Positions 1-11,422 of a stretch of 64,000 nt of DNA are shown piece by piece. A program made the position numbers and the translations under genes. The notes beneath the pieces were generated by a model. That model saw only the letters and a list, made by a program, of their open reading frames with translations, was not told the origin of the DNA and made no database searches. The DNA comes from Ashinkailepas kermadecensis. Taxonomy: Eukaryota; Arthropoda; Thecostraca; Neolepadidae. The stretch covers positions 1,162,402 through 1,226,401 of the forward strand of contig JAOTOM010005150.1 of NCBI GenBank assembly GCA_034440615.1. Direction: 5' to 3'. Position 1 is the first letter of the stretch. Each line of letters begins with the position of its first letter.

Positions 1-472
1 TATAAATCTTTTCACCTTATGCAATGTATTTCTGCCTCAATATCAGGGTATAAAAAATATACGAACATATTTCACCGACAACACTGAAGGGCTTTTGTCA
101 CCGCCAATGAATGTAATATCAACCTTCTGGCGTTTCAAACCCCACATTCTGGAAACGAAAAGATGAACCTCATGGACTGAGTAATCACATTCATCTTGAA
201 CTGCTTGAGAACAAATTTGGCGCGGACGCATCCATTGACACATGCTGAGCCTGAAATGAATCGCATTGGATCATGAGCCGTCTACATCGGTGTAATATAA
301 TATGGTAACAGAATTACACAATGGAATACAATACAATAATGTGTTGCAGTATAGTATAATAATGCAATGCAATGCAATGATCTACATATCTGCAGATCAT
401 CCCACACCTTGTCAGAATCCCAGTCCAGGCTGATGATCTGTCACTGCGATGATGTTAATCAACACAATCTGT
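1..472. other. No gene recognised
   Basis: AT-rich sequence with short ORFs only. A weak ATGCA/ATACA-type low-complexity patch lies at about 300-375. The 13-bp left target-site copy of the micro-element at 473 ends this stretch. Confidence 0.5.
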
Positions 473-507
473 CAGTCGATGCGCCCCTAAGCCCAAATAA
501 CCAACCA
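473..507 (+). mobile_element. LINE 3'-tail micro-copy 1 (loop-truncated)
   Basis: A piece of about 35 bp made of the 3' half of the hairpin (GATGCGCCCC) and the tail CTAAGCCCAAATAACCAAC. It is flanked by a perfect 13-bp direct repeat CAACACAATCTGT at 460-472 and 506-518; the right copy overlaps the tail by a base or two. The 5' arm of the hairpin is absent, so the copy starts inside the loop. See the other micro-copies at 3021, 17724, 31776, 38921, 45097, 50832, 63283 and 63943. Confidence 0.85.
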
Positions 508-639
508 ACACAATCTGTATCAGCGCGCACACTAACACGTCTCACTTCACCCAACTACCATTATCACACGCCCCGCATCGGTAAGCAGTTAATGAACTAT
601 TACTGTGCTGCGGGTCACTGGTGCGAACTTGTGGTACCC

Positions 640-1995
640 TGTGTTCCCTTCACCGTGATGGCTTACGAGAAGCGCTCTGTGTGGTGTGTCGTGACGCCTA
701 TTGCCTCCTGCTTTCATACAAGTATGAATTTGATGCGGCTAGCTTGCTTGTGCGACAGATACTCAAACATGTCCTACGCCGTCAGTATCTGGTTGTTAAG
801 CGGGCGCTTGAGGCTCTCTTGAGCCGCGGCACGCTTCGCTGTGCCCCCGATGCTGTCGCAAGCGCCCTTGCCATGAGATGTGACAAAAAAGCCACTCACA
901 GGATACCCCAAAATCTGACTGATGGTCACACACATTGACGAAGTCATGCTTATTTGTACGCTGCCGTCTGCGAAATATATATTTTTAGGTCAGGTGCTGT
1001 GGTCAGAATTTCTGGGATAAGTCGTTGCAAGAACGCATGCACCATGTCGGTGTTGTGCTTTGTGCCATCAGAGATGTAACAGTAGCTCTGATGGCACAGT
1101 ACCTCGCCCTCACGCCAGTACACTACAAACGGGTGCACGGTACACTGGGACGAATCCCAGTGGAAGCCTTGAGCTGCATCCTGCACCACAAATGAATAAT
1201 TGTAAGCGAAATCGTACTAGACAATCACTACGCCCTCCTTGCCAGTAGCTTTTGAGTAGGTGAAGAGCTCACCTTGTTCGTCAGCCACAATGTGGTGTCT
1301 GGTTAGCCTCACGGTTTGCTGGCTCAAATATCGCATGCTTTCCTCTTTGGTCTAGACTATTTCTGCGAGTGTACAGCGATGCGTGCTCATCCACTGTTTG
1401 TACCTAATCACATTATCCATGTCATCACCTAGGGTTAAATCACCTTCACTCTTCTCCTGATTTCTACTGAGGATAATCGTCAGAAAGTTCGTCTTCGCCA
1501 GGGCAGTCCTCACAGTTGTGCATCACACAATCACGGTTTTCCGTGCCATATACAGCGTGATCGAGGAGGTTATGGTATTTGAGACCGGGGATGCCGAGAG
1601 CGGATATGAGCAGTTTGGTTTTGATGATAAGTGCACATGCACACCGAGTGCGTCCCACTGCTGCCTGCCAAGACGCAATGCTGCGGACGAGGGGCAGCAA
1701 AGGTTAAGAAGCTGGTGCGAGGGTTTTTAAGTTCCGCTTGTATATATCATATATCTCACACAAATTTCCCAAAGCCAGCCTTTTCTGAACTCTACTTTTG
1801 GCTCCATCAACATGTCGCACCGTGACACGGTCGGTCTTGCCGAGACACATCGGGCTGATGTGGTCCGACTCATAAAATAGCTTTGCTTTCACCTTGACTG
1901 CGTCCGACACCCTCAGAAACTTCCTCGCTTCACAGGCAGCACGTTCAGCGAGAGTAAGCAGTGAGCACTGGGCACCCAAACACGGTGCCACTCTG
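640..1995 (-). pseudogene. Decayed transposon-like gene (DDE-like, unclassified family)
   Basis: Reading the minus strand from about 1991 down to 640 gives one protein in broken frames. Blocks in order are LPLVRSIASWQAAVGRTRC (about 1700-1640), DHAVYGTENRDCVMHNCE (about 1570-1515), AQGFHWDSSQCTVHPFVVY (about 1180-1120), CYISDGTKHNT (about 1085-1050) and SHGKGACDSIGGTAKR (about 885-835). From memory these blocks belong to a multi-copy, uncharacterised invertebrate family with a transposase-like layout: an acidic residue in an ISD-type motif, then an SHGKG...CD.IGG block. Stops and frame changes, for example near 950 and between 1200 and 1460, show it is dead. No terminal repeats were identified. 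Family recognition is from memory; the class is unknown. Confidence 0.65.
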
Positions 1996-3007
1996 TCTGT
2001 GCCCTTCCTGGTATTTTACTACATTCGCAGACTTTTAGTTTCGCGAGGAAATGAATGGTTGTGCGAATGGGTTCTCGGTTATCCTAATGTGATTGCTATA
2101 TTGTAGATGCTTCTCTCTCCTTGTAATTCATGGTGAGGTATAACTCATAAATCATCTACTACCACAATTTTGAGACATTTCTGCCATTTTGTTTAACCCT
2201 TGGACTCACGAGTTAGAACACGTGTGCAACATAACATTCGAGATCAAATGACTAACATTATCATCCCATCACGTGCCTCGAACGTAAAAAGCCTTGTATT
2301 TCAGTAATATACCGTTCTAAATGCATATTCATACAGGCCACGAGAAACAAGCGCAAAAACAACCATGTATGTCTAAATTTGAACGGATATGTAGAGTTTT
2401 AGGAGCAAACCTGTTTTTTTTTTTTGTTTCGGAAGATGAGATATGGAACTTCATTTCTGCACTCTTTCAAATCGCATTTTGACTGTCCCGAAAGGTAAAA
2501 TAAGTCACGTGACCTTAGGTCACGATGTCACGATTTCAATTATCCCGTAAATAAAAATTTCGAAATAGCCAAAAGATGCAGTGGGTCATTGTGAGATCAC
2601 CGATATATACTTTTGCACAATTCAGATTGTTCTGCATTGATTTACAGACCTCAAAAGACACCCTGGTTAGGTGACATTTCAAAAATGCCCCAGGCTATAA
2701 CTCTTTGACCGTTGACCTGAGCTCTCTAAAATGGAACAACTGGATTCGGCGCAACAGATAACCCCACACGAATATTTTCATCAAAATATAAAGTATTGGG
2801 TGTTATTTTGGCCCTTTCACGTCGATTTGTCGTGAAATGGGCCAGGTGGTACCTATCTCCCACTTCTTGCTTAACATTGAGGTTTGGTGTGATGTGAGAT
2901 TAAATGCTAATTAGTACACTGACTGCGATATGAACACCGGAGTGGAGTTAGGTTGTGCGATGTCGTACATACTTCGCATGTGGCATAAGCTATGAAGCTG
3001 TAATATC
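1996..3007. other. No gene recognised
   Basis: AT-rich sequence with a T-run near 2410-2425. No conserved ORF was recognised on either strand. It lies upstream of the first visible Nbea exon and is probably intron. Confidence 0.45.
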
Positions 3008-3020
3008 TCGTACGTTGTGA

Positions 3021-3077
3021 ATGGGCGCTATATGACCAACGCAGTCGATGCGCCCCTAAGCCCAAATAACCAACCAA
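3021..3077 (+). mobile_element. LINE 3'-tail micro-copy 2 (hairpin complete)
   Basis: A 57-bp element with AT, then GGGCGC, a 21-nt loop, GCGCCC, and the tail CTAAGCCCAAATAACCAACC. A perfect 13-bp target-site duplication TCGTACGTTGTGA lies at 3008-3020 and 3078-3090. It ends about 90 bp before an Nbea exon. Confidence 0.9.
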
Positions 3078-3183
3078 TCGTACGTTGTGAGATGAGAAGA
3101 TTTCATCGAGAGAAGTCTGGTCTGTCACGGACTCTGCGCTACCCCGGTACTGTCGCGGACTACGTCACTCCTGTTTGCCGCAG

Positions 3184-3285
3184 GCGGGAGACCCGGACTC
3201 GGTTGTGACGACCGTGCGCGACCCAGAGAAGCTGCTGCAGGAGATGGACGTTAACCGACTGCGAGCCATCGTGTACAGGGACGTG
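3184..3285 (+). CDS. Nbea: Neurobeachin exon A
   Basis: Neurobeachin is a large BEACH-domain scaffold that acts in neuronal membrane trafficking and anchors protein kinase A. The acceptor is CTGTTTGCCGCAG and the donor is GTACGT at 3286. The exon starts in phase 0, ends in phase 0 and encodes 34 residues including [20 protein letters not shown], a block I recognise from animal neurobeachins. It joins exon B to give [14 protein letters not shown]. The preceding exons are not in the window. The 340 bp after it hold degenerate repeats of about 27 bp. Confidence 0.9.
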
Positions 3286-3359
3286 GTACGTGCCGCACAT
3301 CCGTCGGCCGGACGGTGCCAAGCCCTGCCAGAAGGCCAGTCTGTCCCCGTGCCTCGCAT

Positions 3360-3740
3360 GACTCAGCTCTGTGTCACGCCTGATCCAGCTCTGTAGCCCG
3401 CCAGATCCAACTTTGGGCCCCGCCTGCTCCAGCTCTGTATCACACCTGATTCTGATCTGTAGCCCGCCTCATTCTGGCCTGTGCCTCGCCTGAACTAGCT
3501 CTGTATCCACGCCTGATCCAGCTCTGTACCCCACCTGGTCTGTACGCCATCGGATCTTGGTATGTACCTCATGTGGTTCTGCCGTGTAGTCTACCGCATC
3601 TCGTTCTGTACCCTGCCTGTATCAGCGTGGATCGAGCTGTGCCCGCCTTATGTCACCTGATTCCCCTCTATTCCTATGCGATGTCGTATGCCTCACCTGA
3701 TCCCGCTCCGTATCTTACCTGGTATTCATATATACCCATC
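3360..3740. repeat. Degenerate ~27-bp tandem repeat
   Basis: Diverged units around CTGATCCAGCTCTGTA with GCCCGCC/ACGCC spacers, starting about 75 bp after the exon A donor. They decay gradually toward 3740. Confidence 0.6.
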
Positions 3741-5890
3741 TGTCTATTAGGATGCCCCATTGACTCCTTTATGTACCCGTCTGATCATTTTCGTATCCGT
3801 TCAACCGTGGCCCGTATTCGATTCATCATCGTGAGACTGGTCCGGCGTGCCGATGATGGCTTTTCAAATCTGTACATGTTGCTAGTTGGGGCTCATGCAT
3901 AGTGGAATATTTGATCGTGTGGTGCGCGTTTGCTGTCACATGCTGTAGTGATGCTGAACGGCCTCGGATGCTGGTGATATCAGGGTTGGAATGATAGGCT
4001 CCTGGTTTTTAACATCCAGAACATTATCTTGGGAAAATTATCATCTTCCGTTTCTCCCTGAAAGGTTAAATGACGCTGTTTGAGAATATGTGTAAGTTCT
4101 TTATTCTTGATAACATACCCAAAGCTCATTGCAAGGCACAAAAGTGGATGTCTGTTGCTACAGAGATATACAATTAACCTATCCGTATTGGATGCCCAAA
4201 TGTGTCTCTCTTCACATCCAGGATCCCAAATACAAACCGAACTCTTGGTCATGTTCCTCGGGCTCATATATGATTTGGAGTGTCCTGTGGGCGGTTCACC
4301 CTGAAGTTCTTATGGCATGCTGTGGGAGGAAATGCCATCACTCATTTCAGTGACTATTTGTCTCGCAATGCGTGCTTTCTCTGGTAGTGTTGATGTGACT
4401 AAGCTTGAACTAAGCTGAACTAAACGGGATATGACCGTCGAGCTTTTGGACGCAGTTGAGGCATCCCAAAGCTTCAGCGAACTTATCTGCCCGTGTGCTC
4501 GAATAACTAAATAGATTCCTTTGATGTCCATCATGAAATATGCTCATCTTTCTGATAATATCTCGTGAAGGAAGGATTAAATTCCTCCTTCACGGAAATT
4601 TCACCCGTGCTGAACTAGCACGGATTTAACGCGTCGGTGCTTGCCAGCTGGGTATGCTGCCGGCCAAAGGCAAAAGGACGTGTCATTTTTGTGAAAGTGT
4701 TCTTTTACGTCATTCGGAACATCTCTGGGAGATTTATCCTTTCCTAGCACGTGCCTTTTGAAAGAAGATTTTAAAGCTAGCCTTAAGCGCACTTAGTTTA
4801 TCAGAAAGACTTGTCTGTGAAAATGGACACTTTCTCGGGCAAAATAACGTGTGCGTGCAAAAGACCTGTCATGTCGTTAGTCGTTCTGCGATGGCATCAA
4901 GATGCATCTTAAATATGTCTCCTGGGATTTTACAGTGCCCTGGAATCTCATTTTGCACAGCAAAGAGAAGCTCACCTCATCATGCGTCTTTTTGTTACGG
5001 CTTACGTCTTTCTGCTCGATATTTCCGTCAATGTTAGTGGTGGCGATAGGACGTATCTTACTTAGTACGGCCTTTTGCCAGAGGACCACTGCGATGTAAC
5101 CGCGGGAAAGGGACATATGTTGCGAGATATGGAGGAGGAGAACTAACATTATGGGGACCTGATCCCCACAACGAGATAGACAAAGACATCCATAGCTAGG
5201 AACAGCTGTTCCTAAATATAATGCAATTGGATTCGAATAATAAGGGACCAAGACTTGTAACTGGTGTTCGGGGTGTGATTCTTCAAACTCTAAGAGGTAG
5301 CCAAACCTGAGAGCCATTATAATATGCTATGTATTTTTGTGGAGCAACTTACAAATAGGTTTCCTCTAACAAAACTAAATATCACCCAGAGGTACATCTT
5401 TCTGCTTGAATTTTCACTGATGTGTTTTGCCTGGCGATTGTCATTAGCTTTCACTGCAACACGCAAGGCAGGATAGCATTTCTATATTTCTTACCAAAAT
5501 TCTTTTTGTTTTTTTTTTAATCATGAAAATGTTTGGTTTGCACCGGTTCCAATGGTATAAGGCAATCATTTACTGTCGTTATTACCTGATAAAATAGTAC
5601 AGACCCAAGAAAAGTTCCCTTGAACCCGTTCAAATTCCGGGATGTGTTCTTTTGCTTTTGGACGGCAGTATTATACTAAAGCAGCTGTGTGCCGTCTTAT
5701 TTGCTTACGTTCCGTGTTCCGCAAGTTCTAATAGAGATCAAAAGCACTCACAAACACAATCGTGTGTGCTGGGGAGGCATTGCAGCGCATTGTAGGCCGG
5801 CTGTCGACATTCTCACTGCTCTTGATCACCAAATGATTCGACTGATAGAGCGGCCATTAAGCCCAGTGTACATCCAGACTGCCGCCGTAT
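3741..5890. other. Nbea intron, no gene recognised
   Basis: Mixed AT-rich sequence. The 146-codon minus ORF at 4877-5317 shows no family I know. One hairpin is visible: CGTGAAGGA at 4565 pairs with TCC.CCTTCACG ending near 4596 around an AT-rich loop. It could be the end of an old mobile element, but no matching partner was found. Confidence 0.45.
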
Positions 5891-5910
5891 ATGAGTTGGG
5901 CTGAGTGAGT

Positions 5911-6892
5911 TCATATCTATTGTCACAGATACCACGTCCGCCAGCCGTCCTGAGGTGTGCACTGTCAATGGTCGAGTTGTATCGTATCTATTGTCACAGA
6001 TACCACGTCCACCAGCCATCCTGAGGTGTGCACTGTCAATGGTTGAGTTGTATCGTATCTATTGTCACAGATATCACGTCCGCCTGCCGTCCTGAGGTGT
6101 GCACTGTCAATGGTCAAGTTGTATCGTATCTATTGTCACAGATACCACGTCCGCCTGCCGTCCTGAGGTGTGCACCGTCAATGGTCGAGTTGTATCGTAT
6201 CTATTGTCACAGATACCACGTCCGCCTGCCGTCCTGAGGTGTGCACTGTCAATGGTCGAGTTGTATCGTATCTATTGTCACAGATACCACGTCGGCCAGC
6301 CGTCCTGAGGTGTGCACTGTCAATGGTTGAGTTTAATCATATCTATTGTCACAGATACCACGTTCGCCTGCCGTCCTGAGGTGTGCACTGTCAATGGTCG
6401 AGTTGTATCGTATCTATTGTCACAGATACGACGTTCGCCTGCCGTCCTGAGGTGTGCACTGTCAATGGTTGAGTTGTATCGTATCTATTGTCACAGATAC
6501 GACGTTCGCCTGCCGTCCTGAGGTGTGCACTGTCAATAGTCGAGTTGTATCGTATCTATTGTCACAGATACCACGTCCGCCAGCCGTCCTGAGGTGTGCA
6601 CCGTCAATGGTCGAGTTGTATCGTATCTATTGTCACAGATACCACGTTCGCCTGCCGTCCTGAGGTGTGCACTGTCAATGGTTGAGTTGTATCGTATCTA
6701 TTGTCACAGATACCACGTCCGCCTGCGTCCTGAGGTGTGCACTGTCAGTGGTCGAGTTGTATCGTATCTATTATCACAGATACCACGTCCGCCTGCCGTC
6801 CTGAGGTGTGCACTGTCAATGGTCACACTTGTCGTCACATATGCCACGTTCGCCTGCCGTCCTGAGGTGTGAACTGTGAACGGTCGAGTTGT
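5911..6892. repeat. 71-bp minisatellite, ~13.8 units
   Basis: Units are 71 bp apart (for example identical starts at 6028, 6099 and 6170) and read GAGGTGTGCACTGTCAATGG ... CACAGATACCACGTCCGCC. Each unit holds the inverted repeat GTATCT-attgtcac-AGATAC. 71 is not a multiple of 3, so the ORFs that cross it change frame from unit to unit and are artefacts. It ends about 40 bp before the exon B acceptor, and the last units are diverged. Confidence 0.95.
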
Positions 6893-6930
6893 GTTCAAAT
6901 GCGAACGTGACGCACCTACGCGTGCTGTAG

Positions 6931-7051
6931 GAGGAGACTAAGCAGGCGCAGTTTCTGTCGCTGTCCACAATCTACTTCATCTCGGTGCTGATGGTCTCCA
7001 AGTACCGCGACATCCTGGAGCCCACAAACATGCTGACCCGTAGCTGCTCAG
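6931..7051 (+). CDS. Nbea: Neurobeachin exon B
   Basis: The acceptor is CGTGCTGTAG. It starts in phase 0 ([11 protein letters not shown]) and ends with one extra base (G7051) before the donor GTCAGT. It encodes [16 protein letters not shown], a near-invariant neurobeachin block. The intron bases that follow repeat the donor (TCAGGTCAGTCAGGTCAG), so two or three GTCAG sites compete within 10 bp. Confidence 0.93.
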
Positions 7052-7539
7052 GTCAGTCAGGTCAGATCATGTGAGGCCGGGTCAGATGAAGCAGCCCGTC
7101 TGAGGTCCCATCGGGGTATCAGGTAGCTGCCGGACAGGCACCGGCTGAGTTCGGTCAGGTCAGGTCACTCATCCGGGCCAGCCCTATGGAATCATGGTGA
7201 ACAGTTCAGCTCGGTTTCGTCAGTCTGCTGGTCCGAAGTGTCGTCCGTTGTATAGGCTAGATCATGTCAGGTCAGGTCGCTGGTCTGGAGTACCAGAATG
7301 CCCCGCAAGCGGGATTGTTCTCAGGTCCATCAGTCGCGAGTCATCGCACAGGGCTGGTCAAGCTGCCTTCTGATCTGGTTTGTGCTCATGGCATGTTGGG
7401 AAGCGACCACCTCGCTCCTCTGGCAAAGTGTAGACATACCGCAGTGTTTGCCTTAAGTCGCGTTCTGGATTATGGGTGATCATTGCACTCACCTCAGCCG
7501 CACGGTGCTTTTACCCGCTGTAGCTCATCCTGAGAGTCC

Positions 7540-8105
7540 CAAGTGTCCTGTATCCTGTGACCGCCAGTGTCCGTGTCCTGTACCATCCGGACTGTGTCCT
7601 GTGTCCGCCCAGAAATGTGTACCGTGACCGCCCCAAACTGTGTCCTTGTATTGCCCCGACCTGTGTTCTGTGTCCGCCCCAGACTGTGTCGGGTGTCCGC
7701 CCGGACTGTCCGGTGACCGCCCCGGACTGTGTTCTGTTTCCGCCCGGACTGTGTCCTGTGTCCGCTCCGACTGTGTTCTGTGTCCGCCACTGACTGTCCT
7801 GTGTCCGCCCTGAAATATGTCCTGTGTCCGCCCCAGACTGTGTCCTATGTCCGCCCCTAACTGTGTCCTGTGTCCGCCCCGGACTGTGTACTGTGTCCGG
7901 TGACCGCCCCGGGCTGTCTCCCATGCCTGTTCCGAATTGTGTGCTGTGTCCGCCCCAAACTGTGCCCTGAGTCGGCCCGGACTGTGTCCTGTGTCCGCTC
8001 CGAACTGTGTCCTGAGTCGGCCCGGACTGTGTCTTGTGTCCGCCATTGCCTGTGTGTGCCATGTGTCCGCCCGAACTGTGTGCCTGTGACCGCCACTGAC
8101 CACGC
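7540..8105. repeat. 24-bp minisatellite, ~23 units
   Basis: Units of the form CTGTGTCCTGTGTCCGCCCC, with GGA or AAA variants. It sits in the intron and ends about 10 bp before the exon C acceptor, so it supplies part of the pyrimidine tract. The minus-strand ORFs of 98-236 codons here (RTQSG/GHRTQ repeats) are artefacts. Confidence 0.93.
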
Positions 8106-8117
8106 CCGCCACTACAG

Positions 8118-8236
8118 TGGTACTGACCGGCCCCGAGCCCGACGGCACCGGTGAGGAGCAGCCCGCCCCGGACGTGCTTGTCGTTGATGAGACGAACCCG
8201 TCCGTTTTAGCGAACCAGACCGGAGTTGGTGCCAAG
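8118..8236 (+). CDS. Nbea: Neurobeachin exon C (variable linker)
   Basis: The acceptor is CGCCACTACAG and the donor is GTGAGT at 8237. The first two bases complete a Val codon with G7051, and the exon ends in phase 0. It encodes an acidic linker (DVLVVDETNPSVLANQTG) before GVGAK. This part of the protein is poorly conserved, so the call rests on splice sites, open frame and phase agreement with exons B and D. Confidence 0.75.
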
Positions 8237-9321
8237 GTGAGTGACAGACTGGGATTGCCGCCGGCCTTTGAGCGCCGGTGGCCGCCGCCTCTGGGGCCAG
8301 CTCTGGCCTCTGTCTAGTCCGCCATGAGGCCCGGATCTGGTCTCAGCGATGCCGAGCTCAGAGTCGGCTCTGACATCGGCAGGATTCGCCCCGGGGGCTA
8401 GCTCAGCCCTCGGCGGGGTCCATCCTGGGGGTCGCCCTCACCACCTGGCTCTAGCTTCGGCGAGGTCCTCCCTGTGGCCGGCTCTGGCGTCGGCAGAGCC
8501 GCCCAGGGGACCGGCTCCGACTTCGACAGGGCCGCCCCGGGGGCTGGCTCCTCGTGGCGAACCTGAAGTGTAGACATTGCGCCAGACCGCTTCTGCCTTT
8601 TTTTGCGTTGTCGATCGTACAAAAAGCCAAGTTTTTTCCTCTCATTTTATAGCCCGGATGTGTGTGTGTGTGTGCGTGTACATGTACGTGTAGGGGTGCT
8701 TGTGTGTGTGCGTGGCATGTGCGATTCCAGCGATATCGGCTTAGCCATTGCGGTTGTTCTGGTATTTTCGGCTGGCAGCTGAGATATCGACCTGGTAGCT
8801 TTTCAGAGGAGCATGCTCACAATACTTGTGATATTGAACTGCTGATTTTCCAGGGCTTTAGCTGTTCCACGCTGCTGCCATGGGATGTATGTTCTCTGCG
8901 GCTAATAGTGGCATGCAGTCGGGACTAATTGCGTGTCCATTTGCCTGAAAAAAAGATAGAAAACAACCTACTTGAAATTGAGTTTCTCCACTTATTTCGG
9001 CGCAGTGATGCGATTGAAGGCGTGTTGGTGTGCCTGGCTAAGTTTGACGCACGCCTGCTGATTATGACCCGAGCGTGCATGGTGGGCTGAGCCAACGCCA
9101 GTGGCACGGCCCACGCGGGACATTTGCAGTCGTGCAGGATCCGTAGTGGAGCACCTCCACTCCTGACCTCTGCGGCTTCGTTTGGCGTGATGCGCGCTGG
9201 GTCGGTTGGATTTGGTTTGACTTGTTTGCTCCGTTCGGTTTGGCTTGGCTTGGTTCGATGGAGTGGTGGCCGTCGGTTCCGCTGACGGCCGCTGACGGCC
9301 GCTGACGATCCGCTCGCACAG

Positions 9322-9484
9322 GGTCGAACATCTCGCGCCTCGGTTCGACCGGCTGACCCTGACCCCGAGCCAGAGCCGGAGCCGGAACCGGAACCGGAGC
9401 ACGACCACGACCCCGAGCAGGCTGCCGACGACAAGCAGTGGTCGGACGTTCAACTGAATGAGAGCGACGCTCAAACACCCAGCG
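9322..9484 (+). CDS. Nbea: Neurobeachin exon D (acidic PE-rich linker)
   Basis: The acceptor is CGCTCGCACAG. It starts in phase 0 and leaves one extra base (G9484) before donor GTGAGT at 9485. It encodes a DPEPEPEPEPEPEHDHDPE run and then KQWSDVQLNESDAQTPS. The donor region is tandemly repeated downstream. The minus-strand SGSGSG ORF over this exon is a shadow of the PE run. Support comes from frame, phase and splice sites rather than similarity. Confidence 0.75.
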
Positions 9485-9665
9485 GTGAGTCGGAGGAGTA
9501 GCCCAGACACCCAGCGGTGAGTTGGAGGAGTAGCCCAGACACCCAGCGGTGAGTCGGAGTAGCCCAGACACCCAGCGGTGAGTCGGAGGAGTAGCCCAGA
9601 CACCCAGCGGTGAGTCGGAGGAGTAGCCCAGACACCCAGTGGTGAGTCGGAGAGTCACCCAGCGG
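9474..9665. repeat. ~32-bp repeat that tandemly copies the exon D donor
   Basis: Units ACCCAGCGGTGAGTCGGAG... repeat six times. Each carries the exon end and a strong GTGAGT donor, at 9485, 9517, 9549, 9578, 9610 and 9642. Within the exon frame an in-frame TAG lies at about 9499-9501, so only the first donor keeps the protein open. Confidence 0.95.
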
Positions 9666-9669
9666 TGCT

Positions 9670-10649
9670 TCGAACACCCACCGGTCTCCACACACCCAAG
9701 AGTCAAGAGTGCGTCTCCAGACATTAAAACGTGAGTTCGAGGAGTCCACACGTGTAGCGGAGAAGACAGAAGTCCAGCAGCAGATGGGGCCGCCTAGGCG
9801 GGAGCTAGGTGCTTCATAGGAATTTCCTCGCGGGGCCTGAGATGGTAGTTATGTCAACAACAACAAATCATATGTTTGACCTTCCAATGAAGCTGATCAC
9901 CCGTCCTGTTCTTTTTAACGCTGTGATTGCTATGCCTTGAACTGGAAATGGGCCGCCCAACGAGTGGATGACACCCGACCTGCAATGATATTCCAACGCC
10001 CTAAGAGTATGTGTGGAATGATGCTTACTTTTCAGAATCAGCGGTTTATGTTCATTACTGAGGAGTAGCCAGCACACATTTTCATGTACGATTTTCATTT
10101 CCGGAAACCAGTGCAACAAGTAGCCAGTACAACGAGTAGCTAGGACAACACTTAGCCACTACGAGGCACCACTATCGGTGTAGGACATGTCATCCAGTTT
10201 GCGCTCGGGGGGGAGACTTATTCTGAGTGAAGGCAGCGGACTGCAACCCTTTTGAAAGTTTCAGAGCGGTGACGATCCGGTTTGGTCGCTCATGTCACCC
10301 TCTGTCGTATATACATGCCTCGCTAGGGCTTCGCCCTTGACCGTAAAAGCAACTAAGTTGACTTTGGGTAGAATGTAGTTTGGGCGACTATTTTTGTTTT
10401 GTTTTTGTGTTGGCCTATTACTTATGTTTTCAACTTTATTTTCGCGTTTCCTTTTCATGTAAATATTTGAAGTTGTAAGAAATCATCTTCTTCGGTTTCG
10501 ATCCTTGGGTGGTTTTCGAACGGAGTGCGGCCAGTCGACATCAGTTCCGTTTGCATTTCACATCGCCGCGCCTGTCCCCATGTGCATGAACATTTTCATA
10601 TTCGTCTCGCCGGACGTGCCTCCAACGTGGGGTGCATTTCTGCACACAG
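9670..10649. other. Nbea intron, no other gene recognised
   Basis: Non-repetitive, partly AT-rich intron sequence between exons D and E. Small CAACRAGTAGCCAG-type repeats occur near 10105-10165. Confidence 0.5.
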
Positions 10650-10804
10650 AGCGGACGGCACCTGCGGTGCCGGAGATCTCCACGGTCAGCAGCTCGCCAC
10701 ACTTCACGGCCGCCAACCAGCACTCGGCGGCGACGTCCCCGGGCCACACAGAGTTCCGGCCCGCGCGGCCCGAGGACCTGCAATTCAAGGGCTTGGTGCA
10801 CGAG
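10650..10804 (+). CDS. Nbea: Neurobeachin exon E (variable linker)
   Basis: The acceptor is CATTTCTGCACACAG and the donor is GTACGT at 10805. Bases AG complete a Glu codon with G9484, and the exon ends in phase 0. It encodes a Ser/Thr/Pro-rich linker (VPEISTVSSSPHF ... RPEDLQFKGLVHE). Both-strand ORFs here are GC-rich shadows. Support is frame, phase and splice sites. Confidence 0.75.
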
Positions 10805-11422
10805 GTACGTGCCCTGTCGGCAGGCGTGGCGCCGTCCCGGCGTCTCAGTGATGCGCCATGCCACGCACGGTGTCCACCGTCTGCTGATGTTGTCACTGAT
10901 GCCTGGCCTCCGTGGACCGCTGCTGCAAGGCGCCGAACATCAACACTCACCGGCTGACGGACACGGCGCGTCTGTGTGCGTGGTTGAGCTTGGACGACGT
11001 TCAATCAGGCGGCGACGTTGGCAGTTTCTCCGGTAACTTGGTGTCGGTTGCACCGTGCTGATTTCGAGAAGTGGGGACGGATTAGTCTTGAAGTAGCCGA
11101 AATGGTTGAGGGGGATGAGCACGACAATGGTCCTTGACACTGTGTTCGCCTAGTGGCGAATACTACGCATGCGTGTGCGCTTGTGAGTTGCATTTACTCC
11201 ATCCACTTGGAACTGCTGACGACTTGTGTGTTTCAGTGGGAGGGATTCCACTCCACCGCTTCCGGTCAGCGGGCGTCACGTACGAAGGGCGGGTGGTGCC
11301 TTCTCGTGTGCGGCTCTTCTGGCCAGTTTGGTTTCATCCCTGACTGCTGCCTCAGTTTACCTGTCTTATCCACTAGCCGCCGCTGTCGCGACTGCCGCAT
11401 TAGTCGGCCTGTTTTCCGCCAG

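Noticed and set aside
8925..9751. Minus ORFs with SGSGSG or RWVSGLL repeats
   Set aside because: Shadows of Nbea exon D (PE run) and of the 32-bp donor repeat.
11237..11422. 5' extension of Nbea exon F
   Set aside because: Open, but Cys-rich and unlike the family; a better acceptor lies at 11423.
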